From Palsa-295 sp963781105 (GTDB lineage Bacteria; Acidobacteriota; Terriglobia; Acidiferrales; UBA7541), in NCBI GenBank assembly GCA_963781105.1, contig CAWAED010000008.1:248001-312000 (forward strand): 64,000 bases of DNA, written 5' to 3'. Of the stretch, positions 25,741 to 33,870 are shown in pieces; position 1 is the first letter of the stretch; every line of letters starts with the position of its first letter. The notes below the pieces were generated by a model. The model saw only the letters and a program-made list of their open reading frames with translations, did no database searches and was not told the DNA's origin. The translations under genes were made by a program, and so were the position numbers.

Positions 25741-26328
25741 CTAGTCGCGCGATACGCCTGAGACCCAGGGAACGCTCACCAAGCCGTCGTGCACCTGAAC
25801 GTCCACAATGTCGCCGTCGGTGAAGCGATCGAAATCGCCACGGTCCACCGGGATACGCTCAAAGCGCCTCCCCTCGCGCCAGGAAGTAACGATAAGGCGC
25901 CGGCTAGGTACCGGGCCCGGCATTGAAAATTTGCCGATCACACGAGCTGTTTCAACATGCTGCGGCGAACGATCGAGCGCTCCATTGCTGAAAAGGAGAA
26001 TCGCGAGCAGCCACGGCAGCGGAATCAGGCCGTAATAAATGCGCTTCAGGGCTTCCACTTCCATGTGTCGAAGGGCTCTGCGCTCGACGAGCATGCCCAA
26101 GCCCAGCGTAAGAAAAAATACCACGCCGATGAAGATCAAAATGCCGTCGAGTTCAAGGGCGGGATAGCGGCCGCTGGCCACGACGAAGGCCAGCGCGCCT
26201 ACCAGGAACATGGCCGTGCGATTGAGCAGCTTTCGCCGCAGCGAAAATTCAGCGGCGAAGGAATTCAGGCCGCAAGCGTCGCAGGTATCGTTGTATCGTT
26301 CGGCTCCACAGTTCAAGCAACGCGTCAT
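25741..26328 (-). CDS. Zinc-ribbon membrane protein
   Basis: A 195-residue protein. It starts MTRCLNCGAE and continues to CDACG, so four cysteines (C4, C7, C16, C19) form a zinc ribbon at the N terminus. Three to four hydrophobic helices follow (residues ~38-125), then a soluble C-terminal part of ~70 residues. No enzyme signature is seen. This build is common in membrane proteins of unknown function. It is alone on its strand. Confidence 0.7.
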   Translation of the reverse strand: MTRCLNCGAERYNDTCDACGLNSFAAEFSLRRKLLNRTAMFLVGALAFVVASGRYPALELDGILIFIGVVFFLTLGLGMLVERRALRHMEVEALKRIYYGLIPLPWLLAILLFSNGALDRSPQHVETARVIGKFSMPGPVPSRRLIVTSWREGRRFERIPVDRGDFDRFTDGDIVDVQVHDGLVSVPWVSGVSRD

Positions 26329-26458
26329 CGTGAAATCTGGCTCCCGGCCGGCGATGGTTTGATGCTATGCGGCGATGAGTTGGCTGTCAATTATTGACAT
26401 GTTGACGCACACAGACACGCGTACGGGCTATTAGACACCGCAACTCGCATGATCGTTC

Positions 26459-26737
26459 CTACTTCACCGGCCGCACGCTCGAGGGCGGGCTATCCAGGCA
26501 GACCATATTTTCGTCGCGGCCGTTCGAGAGCATTTCGCAGTCAATATCTTGCGCGCTGCGGATAGCTTCTGCGGAAGTGGCGCCGGAAGCCGTGGCGCAG
26601 TGCATGGCGCCTTTGAAAGTGACGCAGACTTCGTACTGATTCTGCGTTTGTTGGTGTGACGAATAGATCAGCACGCCAAACAAAACGATCGCTCCTACAA
26701 CGATAATCATGCGCACCTGAAATTTGCGATCTGCCAT
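26459..26737 (-). CDS. Small single-pass membrane protein
   Basis: A 92-residue protein from ATG 26737, chosen because GAGG lies at the right distance; a GTG six bases earlier is possible. A helix at ~10-28 (MIIVVGAIVLFGVLIY) anchors a C-terminal part with three cysteines (VCVTF, MHCATA, IDCEML) that is probably outside the cytoplasm, where disulfides could form. No family is recognised. Confidence 0.65.
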   Translation of the reverse strand: MADRKFQVRMIIVVGAIVLFGVLIYSSHQQTQNQYEVCVTFKGAMHCATASGATSAEAIRSAQDIDCEMLSNGRDENMVCLDSPPSSVRPVK

Positions 26738-26769
26738 ATTCACCTCGAACGACTCGCCACGTTAGTTCG

Positions 26770-27549
26770 CTAAGCGCGCTCCGTGCCGGTGCGACGCGCG
26801 AGCTCCCGCTGAATGTATTTGCGGACGTGGGGCGTCACGCCTTCCAGCGTAGCCAGTTCCTTCAGGTCGCGGAGCGTGAGGTTCGGAAGAAACGCCAACA
26901 CGGATGGGACAGGAGTATGCGGATTGCGAATTAACGCCACACGAACATTGTACTGGACCGACCACTTAGAATGCTGCGCGATCGCCGCGACGACGCGCTC
27001 CGGAACACCCGCTTTCGAGAGAACTTTCAATATCTGGCTCTCCGTGAGAAAGGGATTCGCGAGTGCCAACTTTATGGCTTGCGCATGGCCTTCGGCGAGC
27101 AACGCTCCTGCAACGCGCGATGTTCCGCGCCGCGCCAGCGTTAGTTTTTGACCGACCGGCAAGTGCGGTACGCGCGTGACAATCAGTTCTTCAGCCACGC
27201 GTTTGATTTCGGCCGGGGTCGAAGGCAACAAGCTCAAGCGAACCAAATCGAACAGGTAAAGCTGCCGAAGCAGCGCCAGAGCATGTCGGCGCGGCGTCCG
27301 TGGATGCCGCGCGAGGCGCAGGCGCACGCCCTCGCTTGACGTCCACTTCCCTTTTTCGGCGATTGCGGCAAGCACGTTCGCAGAGAGGTCGAGGCGTTCG
27401 AGCATCTGAATGATATGCGGCTCTTCGACGGCGGGGTTTTCGAGCAGTGCCAGCAACGCTTGCTCGTCAGTGTCGTGAATCAGCGAACTTAGTTCGCTAG
27501 TTTTCGCGGCCGGAGCGCGCTCGGTGCGCCCGGAATTATCATCCGGCAT
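26770..27549 (-). CDS. Helical-repeat protein (LRV/HEAT-like)
   Basis: A 259-residue, almost all-alpha protein built from repeated units of about 25-30 residues (for example VRLRLARHPRTPRR and VRVALIRNPHTPVPS, which echo the N-x-H-T-P pattern). This is the look of leucine-rich-repeat-variant or HEAT-like scaffolds. There is no signal peptide or catalytic motif. The stop of the upstream amino-sugar kinase overlaps its start by 11 bases, so the two are translated together. That could point to a role linked to sugar salvage, but this is inference. Confidence 0.7.
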   Translation of the reverse strand: MPDDNSGRTERAPAAKTSELSSLIHDTDEQALLALLENPAVEEPHIIQMLERLDLSANVLAAIAEKGKWTSSEGVRLRLARHPRTPRRHALALLRQLYLFDLVRLSLLPSTPAEIKRVAEELIVTRVPHLPVGQKLTLARRGTSRVAGALLAEGHAQAIKLALANPFLTESQILKVLSKAGVPERVVAAIAQHSKWSVQYNVRVALIRNPHTPVPSVLAFLPNLTLRDLKELATLEGVTPHVRKYIQRELARRTGTERA

Positions 27550-28498
27550 GAGCCTTTCGCTTCCCTAGGCGAATTGCCATCCGTGCCGCAGCTTCGGCGG
27601 GCTTCATCTGCAGTGAAGTAATCCGAGCGCGAGGAGCGATTTTTTGCAATGCCTCATCAATGGCGGCATCAAAGAATTTACTGCGGCCGGTGGCGCCGCC
27701 AGCTTTGGCGATGGGAATTTCGTGATCTTTCATGTGCAGTTGGTCAATCACGCTGGCAGCGAGGCCCGCGAGCGACTCCGCTGCACACGATAGGATTTCA
27801 CGGGCGACGGCGTCACCTTGATCGCCCAATTCCGCCACTAGCGGAAAAACACGCGGGAAAACGTCATCCGGATTCTTGACGACCCAATCGAGTACACGGG
27901 TCCAGTCGTCGCATCCCAGCCAGGACAGCACCTTTTGCGAAAGAGCGGTTTCCGGGCCGCGCTTTTCTTCTGCGCGAACGACTGCGGCGAGAGCGCGCCG
28001 GCCGATATCGAATCCGCTGCCTTCGTCGCTGAACCACGGCCCACGCCCGCCAGCGCGCGCGGTGTGGCCCTTGGCGTCACGGCCATAGGCCCCCGAGCCG
28101 GTACCGATCATCAGGATTATTCCCTCTTTGTCGCCGACTGCCGCATGAAGAGTGATAGCCAAATCCGTGGTGATCGAAACAGTGGCCTCGGGAAAGCCGC
28201 GTTCGAGGAACGTGGCAATGCGCCGCGCGACAGATTCGCGGCCTGCTCCGCCAATTCCGGCGCAGATTCCATGAATATCGCCGGCCTTGAGGCGCTGACG
28301 TTCCAGCACCACATCAGCGGCGTCGCTCAGCGCAAACCAAGCCTTGGCATAGCCGGCGCGCAACGGGTTGGAGGGCCCGGCGGTGGCTCGGGCGAGAACT
28401 TCGCCAGAGCCGTCAACGAGAAAGCAGTCCGTCTTCGTGCCGCCGCCATCGAGTCCCAGAAAATATCCCGAGTGTGCTGCGTGCTTTTTCTCAGTCAT
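27539..28498 (-). CDS. BadF/BadG-family N-acetylamino-sugar kinase
   Basis: An ASKHA-fold kinase of 319 residues, most like N-acetylglucosamine kinases and MurK-type enzymes. The phosphate-1 motif is FLGLDGGGTKTDCFLVD at ~13-29. The segment GIILMIGTGSGAYGRD is the phosphate-2 region, and GGRGPWFSDEGSGFDIGRRAL follows as in GlcNAc kinases. Next to the NamZ/NagZ/MurQ cluster it would phosphorylate free GlcNAc, MurNAc or both. MurNAc-6-phosphate is the substrate of MurQ, so a kinase of this kind is needed unless a PTS delivers it, and no PTS is visible. It is divergent from the symporter. Confidence 0.85.
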   Translation of the reverse strand: MTEKKHAAHSGYFLGLDGGGTKTDCFLVDGSGEVLARATAGPSNPLRAGYAKAWFALSDAADVVLERQRLKAGDIHGICAGIGGAGRESVARRIATFLERGFPEATVSITTDLAITLHAAVGDKEGIILMIGTGSGAYGRDAKGHTARAGGRGPWFSDEGSGFDIGRRALAAVVRAEEKRGPETALSQKVLSWLGCDDWTRVLDWVVKNPDDVFPRVFPLVAELGDQGDAVAREILSCAAESLAGLAASVIDQLHMKDHEIPIAKAGGATGRSKFFDAAIDEALQKIAPRARITSLQMKPAEAAARMAIRLGKRKAHAG

Positions 28499-28583
28499 TC
28501 AGTTTCACCGGCCTTGACAGGCTTTCCTGCGGGCAGTTAGCATCGCGCGACTCGCCTGCCCGCTCTCAGCGCAAGTCAACGGA

Positions 28584-30032
28584 ATGCAAATCAGCTGGCT
28601 CGACTTCGGCATCTTGGTGCTGTATCTCGCGGGCATCACGCTGTTTGGAGCCCGTTTCCGGCGCGGCCAGCAAAATCTGCGCGATTATTTCCTGGGTGGC
28701 CGCACCGCACCATGGTGGGCGCTCGCGTGTTCCATTGTCGCGACAGAGACTTCCACACTCACCATCATCGGGACGCCAGCGATCGCCTACGGCGGAAACC
28801 TCGGATTCTTGCAACTCGTGCTGGGCTACTTAGTCGCGCGGGTGATTCTTTGCGTAGTACTTATACCACAATATTTCCAAGGAGAATTCTACACTGCTTA
28901 CCAGCTTCTGGAGAAGCGCTTCGGGGCGCGCATGAGGTCTGTCGCAGCCGTCGTTTTCATGGGGACGCGAGCATTGGCAGAGGGTGTGCGCATTTCGGCC
29001 ATCGGGAAAGTGGTGAGCGTGGCGTTTGGGACGGGCGATCGCCTTTCCATTTTCATCATTACGGTGCTGACGATGTTTTACACATTCGAAGGCGGAATGC
29101 GTGCGGTGATTTGGACGGATGTGGTGCAATTTGTGCTGTATCTCACTGGCTCGGTTGCGGCATTTTTCTTGTTATTGCACAAGATTCCCGGAGGCTGGGC
29201 TTCTGTGACCCAAACAGCAGCGGCGGCCGGCGGGAAGCTTAGCGTGTTCAATTTCAGTTTCAGCCTGACGCAGAGCTATACGTTCTGGTCGGGATTGCTC
29301 GGCGGAACTTTTCTGACGATGGCCAGCCACGGGACCGATCAGACCATGGTGCAGCGACTTCTGGCCGCGCGGAACGAGCGCGACAGCAAAAAAGCGCTGC
29401 TGGTGAGTGGCGTCATCATTTTCGTGCAGTTCACTCTGTTTCTTCTAGTGGGCGTGATGCTATTCGTTTACATGCGCAACGGTCTCTTGGCTGTACCGCA
29501 AGGCGATCCAGATCGGATTTATCCTGCGTTTATCGTGCATGCGATGCCTGTTGGGCTTGCGGGAATCGTGCTGGCGTCCATATTTGCGATTGCGATGTCC
29601 AATGCGAGCGGTTCGTTGAACTCGCTGGCTTCATCGAGCATGATGGACATGGGCGTAAAGCGCAGCGGCGATTCGGCGCAGCCGCTGGGACGTTCGCGGC
29701 GGATGACGTTGCTGTGGGGGCTGGTGCTGGGCGCGTTGGCGCTGATTCCGTGGGGTTCAGTGTTAGTCGCGGGGTTGACGATTGCCTCGATCCCTTACGG
29801 GGCTTTGCTCGGTGTGTTTTTGCTGGGAACGTGGAATAAACGCGCTAACGAAAGCGGAGCGCTGATAGGTTTTGTCGCCGGGATTGCGGCCGTGATCCTG
29901 ATCGCGAGGATGACGCCACTGGCGTGGACGTGGTACGTCCTCGTCGGCACGGTGATCACCTACACTGTGGGCGCGATTGCGAGCCAATTTACGAGCCGCC
30001 AAAGGAATGTCGCTCCTGCTTCCGGCGACTAG
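28584..30032 (+). CDS. Sodium:solute symporter family transporter
   Basis: A 482-residue integral membrane transporter of the SSS family with about thirteen hydrophobic helices. Family features include the FLGGRTAPWWALACSIVATETSTLT segment around residue 33, which contains helix 1-2 sodium-site Ser/Thr residues, and the helix with MASHGTDQTMVQRLLAARNE. Given the adjacent amino-sugar kinase it is a reasonable candidate for uptake of a cell-wall sugar, but the substrate cannot be read from sequence. Confidence 0.88.
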   Translation: MQISWLDFGILVLYLAGITLFGARFRRGQQNLRDYFLGGRTAPWWALACSIVATETSTLTIIGTPAIAYGGNLGFLQLVLGYLVARVILCVVLIPQYFQGEFYTAYQLLEKRFGARMRSVAAVVFMGTRALAEGVRISAIGKVVSVAFGTGDRLSIFIITVLTMFYTFEGGMRAVIWTDVVQFVLYLTGSVAAFFLLLHKIPGGWASVTQTAAAAGGKLSVFNFSFSLTQSYTFWSGLLGGTFLTMASHGTDQTMVQRLLAARNERDSKKALLVSGVIIFVQFTLFLLVGVMLFVYMRNGLLAVPQGDPDRIYPAFIVHAMPVGLAGIVLASIFAIAMSNASGSLNSLASSSMMDMGVKRSGDSAQPLGRSRRMTLLWGLVLGALALIPWGSVLVAGLTIASIPYGALLGVFLLGTWNKRANESGALIGFVAGIAAVILIARMTPLAWTWYVLVGTVITYTVGAIASQFTSRQRNVAPASGD

Positions 30033-30140
30033 CGCGTCGCCAAAGGAAAAATCATCGCTACGCCTTCTAAGCCGGGCGAAAGGCTGGATCTGGTTCGCGC
30101 GCTTGGCGCGTGGGCCGCGGCTGCGATCGTCGTCGGGACG

Positions 30141-31463
30141 ATGGTCGGCACCGGAATTTTCTTGAAGCCCGGCGAGATGGCTCGGGTTGGCGGTTCGGTG
30201 AGTCTGGTTTACGCCGCGTGGATTGTGGGCGGCCTGTTGTCACTGTTTGGCGCATTGTCGTTTGCCGAACTCGGCGCTGCGCTTCCGGAAGCTGGCGGGC
30301 AGTACGCTTATTTGCGCAAAGGCCTCGGCCCCATCTGGGGATTTCTTTTCGGCTGGATGCATTCCACCGTGGGGGAATCGAGTTCGGCCGCGTCCATCGC
30401 CGCCGGCTTCGCGCTGTTTTCCAGTTTTCTGATTCCGGCGATTGCGACGCCGCTTTTTTCCTGGCATCTCACTAGTCCGGTCACAGGTAAACCGTACGAA
30501 TTTATTTTCACGTGGGCGCAACCGCTGGCGGCGGCGACGATTGCGCTTTTCACGTTCGTCAATTACCTGGGCGTGCGCTTGGGTGGACGCGTGCAAATTA
30601 CCTTGACCGTGCTGAAGCTCGGTGCAGTGCTCGCGATTGTGGCGGCAGGATTCTGGTTCGGCCACGGAAGCATGAGTCATTTCCATCCCTTTTGGCCAGC
30701 TGGTTCGCACGCAGGCGCGATGGGCGCTTTCTTCGCCGCGCTCGCGGCCGCGCTGTGGGCGTACGACGGTTGGGAGGATCTGAACCGAGTCGGCTCCGAG
30801 ATCGAGAATCCGCAGCGAAATATTCCGCTGGCGCTCGTTGGCGGAACAGTCTTGGTGGCCACGCTGTACCTGCTCTTTAGCGCTGTTTGCTTTTACGGGC
30901 TTCCGTTCGCAAACGTTGCGGCGTCGCCCCACGTGGCTTCGGACGTTGTAGCTAGCTTCGCGGGCCGTGATGCGGCGGTGTGGATCACGCTGGCGATGAT
31001 CGTTTCGGCGTTAGGTACGCTGAATTCGTCGGTATTGAGTGGGGCGCGCGTGCCGTACGCGATGGCGCGAGACGGATTATTTTTCCGGGTGACGGGAAGC
31101 GTGCATCCGAAGTTTCGCACGCCAGGTGGCGCGCTGGTCTTTCAAGGCGTGTTGGCGAGCTTGATGGCGCTCACCGGCACGTTCGAGGAGCTAACGTCAC
31201 TCTTCGTTTTCGCGGCGTGGATTTTTTATGCGCTTTCCGTCGTCGCGATGTTTCGCTTGCGCCGCATTGCGCCGGATCTGCCGCGTCCGTATCGAGCGTG
31301 GGGCTACCCGGTGGTTCCGGCGCTTTTTGTGGCGGGCGCGCTGGCGTTGACCGTGAACATCTGGATTGAACGGCCGGTGCGCTCGTCGATCGGGCTGCTG
31401 CTGATTCTTTCGGGGCTGTTTTTCTACCGGATTTGGAGTAAGCACGCTGAGGTCACAACTTAG
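30141..31463 (+). CDS. APC-family amino acid permease, probably starting upstream at an ATC
   Basis: A 12-helix amino acid/polyamine permease. The first conventional start, ATG 30141, falls in the middle of the conserved first helix (VGTMVGTGIFLKPGEMA), so the real protein must begin earlier. Reading upstream, the frame is open for 29 more codons (ending LDLVRALGAWAAAAIVVGT, as in other APC proteins) with no ATG, GTG or TTG before the stop codon of the symporter. ATC at 30054 lies seven bases after AAAGGA. Either a rare AUC start is used or a base is wrong. The substrate is unknown. It is co-directional with the symporter. Confidence 0.8.
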   Translation: MVGTGIFLKPGEMARVGGSVSLVYAAWIVGGLLSLFGALSFAELGAALPEAGGQYAYLRKGLGPIWGFLFGWMHSTVGESSSAASIAAGFALFSSFLIPAIATPLFSWHLTSPVTGKPYEFIFTWAQPLAAATIALFTFVNYLGVRLGGRVQITLTVLKLGAVLAIVAAGFWFGHGSMSHFHPFWPAGSHAGAMGAFFAALAAALWAYDGWEDLNRVGSEIENPQRNIPLALVGGTVLVATLYLLFSAVCFYGLPFANVAASPHVASDVVASFAGRDAAVWITLAMIVSALGTLNSSVLSGARVPYAMARDGLFFRVTGSVHPKFRTPGGALVFQGVLASLMALTGTFEELTSLFVFAAWIFYALSVVAMFRLRRIAPDLPRPYRAWGYPVVPALFVAGALALTVNIWIERPVRSSIGLLLILSGLFFYRIWSKHAEVTT

Positions 31464-31476
31464 TGTCGCGGCCAGA

Positions 31477-31543
31477 GGGCGGACCGCGCGCCGCCGTTAC
31501 AAAAATCAAGCTCGAAGAGCCGGCGAGACGCCGGCGCTACAAA
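31477..31543. repeat. Two degenerate REP-like units
   Basis: The motif AGAGCCGGCGAGACGCCGGC followed by GCTACAAA at 31516-31543 forms a GC-rich hairpin (GCCGGCG with CGCCGGC). A weaker version (GGGCGGACCGCGCGCCGCCG then TTACAAAA) lies at ~31477-31504. They fill the gap between two converging genes, as REP-type repeats usually do, and may help end transcription. Confidence 0.55.
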
Positions 31544-31580
31544 GCGAGCCTCGCGTTTTTAGATCAACACCGCCTGCGCC

Positions 31581-32489
31581 TTATAATTTCTCGAACGCGC
31601 AGCCCGGCGATTGCAACGCGAACAAGCCCGGGTGAAAGATCTGCGCGAGAAGTTGCAGGCCATCGGCCAGACGCGGACCGGGGCGCGAAAAGTAACTATT
31701 GGCATCCAGCGCATAAATCCGGTCTTCCCGGAGCGCAGGCAGCACGTTCCAGCTTCGCGGTAACTGCGTTTGGCGGAATTGGTCGGCGTTGCGCGGCGCG
31801 TCGTAGCCGCATTGCATCACGAGAATCATTTCGGCTCTGCTTTCCGCGATGTCGTCCGCTGATACTCTGAACGAAGGTTCACTGGCGCGGCCCAAAACAT
31901 CTTCACCGCCTGCCTTGCCAACCATCTCCGGAACCCAATGCCCACCGACGTAATACGGATCTAGCCATTCGAGGCAAAGAACGCGGGGACGGCGCGCGAC
32001 TTTCTCAACAGCGGACTCGATCGCTTGCACTTTCGTCTTCAATTGAGCGGCGAGCGTCTCCGCGTGACAAGTCGTTCCAGTGGCTTCGCCGGCCCGAATG
32101 ACGTCTTGCCAAACGTCATCGAGCGAATGAGGGGTGAGAGTCAGGATGCGAGGCGGCTTCGGTAAGCGCGTCAGTGCGGTCGCGAGATCGTCGGGGGAGG
32201 CGGCGCAGACGTGACAAAGATCCTGCGTCACGATCAAGTCGGGAGCCAGAGACGCGAGCAACTCGGCATCCACGGCGTAGATGCTCTCGCCACGCTCGAC
32301 GAGTTCACGGACTTGACGATCAATTTCCGCGGGCTGGGCGTGCGGGTCTACACGAGGCCGGATGAGCGGAGGTTTCTTCGCAGCCGCCGGAGGGTAGTCA
32401 CATTCGTGCGCGACTCCAACGACGGAATCGCCGAGGCCGAGGGCGTACAAAATTTCAGTCGCTGAAGGAAGCAGGGAGACAATTCGCAT
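31581..32489 (-). CDS. BtuF-like corrinoid-binding protein without signal peptide
   Basis: A 302-residue periplasmic-binding-protein-fold protein of the BtuF/FecB type. It starts MRIVSLLPSATEILYALGLG, the classic N terminus of this family, so I prefer ATG 32489 over an in-frame TTG at 32552 that overlaps the upstream gene's stop. Middle segments DLIVTQDLCHVCA and CLEWLDPYYVGGHWVPEM are typical of the cytoplasm-start subgroup annotated as cobalamin-binding. No signal peptide is seen, and no BtuC/BtuD genes are nearby. The ligand is therefore uncertain. Confidence 0.78.
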   Translation of the reverse strand: MRIVSLLPSATEILYALGLGDSVVGVAHECDYPPAAAKKPPLIRPRVDPHAQPAEIDRQVRELVERGESIYAVDAELLASLAPDLIVTQDLCHVCAASPDDLATALTRLPKPPRILTLTPHSLDDVWQDVIRAGEATGTTCHAETLAAQLKTKVQAIESAVEKVARRPRVLCLEWLDPYYVGGHWVPEMVGKAGGEDVLGRASEPSFRVSADDIAESRAEMILVMQCGYDAPRNADQFRQTQLPRSWNVLPALREDRIYALDANSYFSRPGPRLADGLQLLAQIFHPGLFALQSPGCAFEKL

Positions 32490-32548
32490 TGAGCCATCCG
32501 TATTCGCGCATGCGCTGCGGACGGCGGTCAGCCGCCGATCATCCGCAT

Positions 32549-33787
32549 TCAATCATAAATCAGATACTTCGCGCGCATCGGGCGGAACGCCGCTAGATCG
32601 GTCGCCCAACTCGCAATAATGCCCGTAGGAGACTGGTAAGCGATCAGCGCGTCCACGGACGCCTGCGAGCCGAGTAAATCCGTCAGTTTGGTGACCTGAA
32701 ATCGTTCGGGATAGAGACGATGAAGCGCATCGGCAATTTCCAGGCCCACGCGCACAGAAATAAATGCGTCACGATCGGTGATTTCAATTTTCACGCCTGC
32801 GCAAGCCTGACCGCTGTAAAGCCCGCTGGCGGGAGTAAAGCTGGCGGCAGTAAAACGCACGCCGGGAATCTGCCGGGGATTCAGCGAATTCAGTAAATCG
32901 TCGGAGTGGATCCACGGCGCACCGACGACTTCAAACGGAGTATCCGTGCCGCGGCCCACCGAAACACCTGCTGGCTGCAGGATTTCGATGCCGGGATAGA
33001 GGAACACTTCATTTACCGTGCGCAGATTCGGCGAAGGCGGAATCCAGGGCAGTCCCGTCTGTTCGTACGTCTCGCTGCGATGCCAGTTTTTCATTTGCAC
33101 GACGTGCAGCTCAACGCCGGTCTTGTTTTCGGCGTTGAACATTTGCGCCAGCTCTCCCAGCGTCATGCCATAAACAAGCGGCATCCGGAAATATCCGACG
33201 AAGGACATGCGCGAGGGATCCAACATGGGACCTTCAATCCTTTCACCGCCGAGAGGGTCGGGACGGTCCAGCACAAAAAAAGCAATGTGGTGCTTCCCCG
33301 CAGCTTCCATGCAGTAGCCCATCGTGGTGATGAAAGTATAGAAACGCACTCCGGCGCCTTGGATATCGAAGACCAGCGCGTCGATGCCCTGGAGCATCTG
33401 ATCGGTGGGCCGCTTGGCATCGCCGTAGAGGCTGTAGATCGTAAGGCCGGTCGCGGCGTCGGTGGCGTTGGCGACGGTAGCGTCAACCTTGCCCGCGATG
33501 CCATGTTCGGGACTGAAGAGAGCAACGAGCTTCACTCCGTCGGCATGCGCGAGCACGTCAATCGTGCGGCGCCCTTGGGCGTCAACGCCGGTCTGATTCG
33601 TTATCACTCCGACGCGTTTACCCCGCAGCGGTGCGAAGTTCTGCGCCTCGAGCACGTCAATCCCAGTTTGAACGTGCTCCGTGGACTGCGGCGGAAGCTT
33701 CCCGGCCGTTTTTCGGGGTGCAGCCGCAAATGCTATCGTTACTATCGCGATAAAAAGGAATGCTGGGAGGAAACGGTTACGAAACAT
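32549..33787 (-). CDS. namZ: Exo-beta-N-acetylmuramidase NamZ-like (DUF1343)
   Basis: NamZ removes non-reducing terminal MurNAc from peptidoglycan chains. The 412-residue protein from ATG 33787 has a signal peptide (FLPAFLFIAIVTIAFAAAP) and family segments GKRVGVITNQTGVD, ALFSPEHGIAG (with the conserved Glu-His) and VFDIQGAGVRFYTFITTMGYCMEAA, in which an Asp is conserved. PDPLGGERIEGPML follows. Its divergent neighbour is the NagZ-type fusion, and murQ is two genes away, so it probably opens a MurNAc salvage route. An ATG at 33814 is possible but would weaken the signal peptide. Confidence 0.85.
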   Translation of the reverse strand: MFRNRFLPAFLFIAIVTIAFAAAPRKTAGKLPPQSTEHVQTGIDVLEAQNFAPLRGKRVGVITNQTGVDAQGRRTIDVLAHADGVKLVALFSPEHGIAGKVDATVANATDAATGLTIYSLYGDAKRPTDQMLQGIDALVFDIQGAGVRFYTFITTMGYCMEAAGKHHIAFFVLDRPDPLGGERIEGPMLDPSRMSFVGYFRMPLVYGMTLGELAQMFNAENKTGVELHVVQMKNWHRSETYEQTGLPWIPPSPNLRTVNEVFLYPGIEILQPAGVSVGRGTDTPFEVVGAPWIHSDDLLNSLNPRQIPGVRFTAASFTPASGLYSGQACAGVKIEITDRDAFISVRVGLEIADALHRLYPERFQVTKLTDLLGSQASVDALIAYQSPTGIIASWATDLAAFRPMRAKYLIYD

Positions 33788-33870
33788 GATGGAGGAGGAT
33801 TCGTTGTGCCTCATGCGACCGTGTGCTATATACAGCCGCGGGATGCGGGCGTCAACATGGTAGGCTCCGT

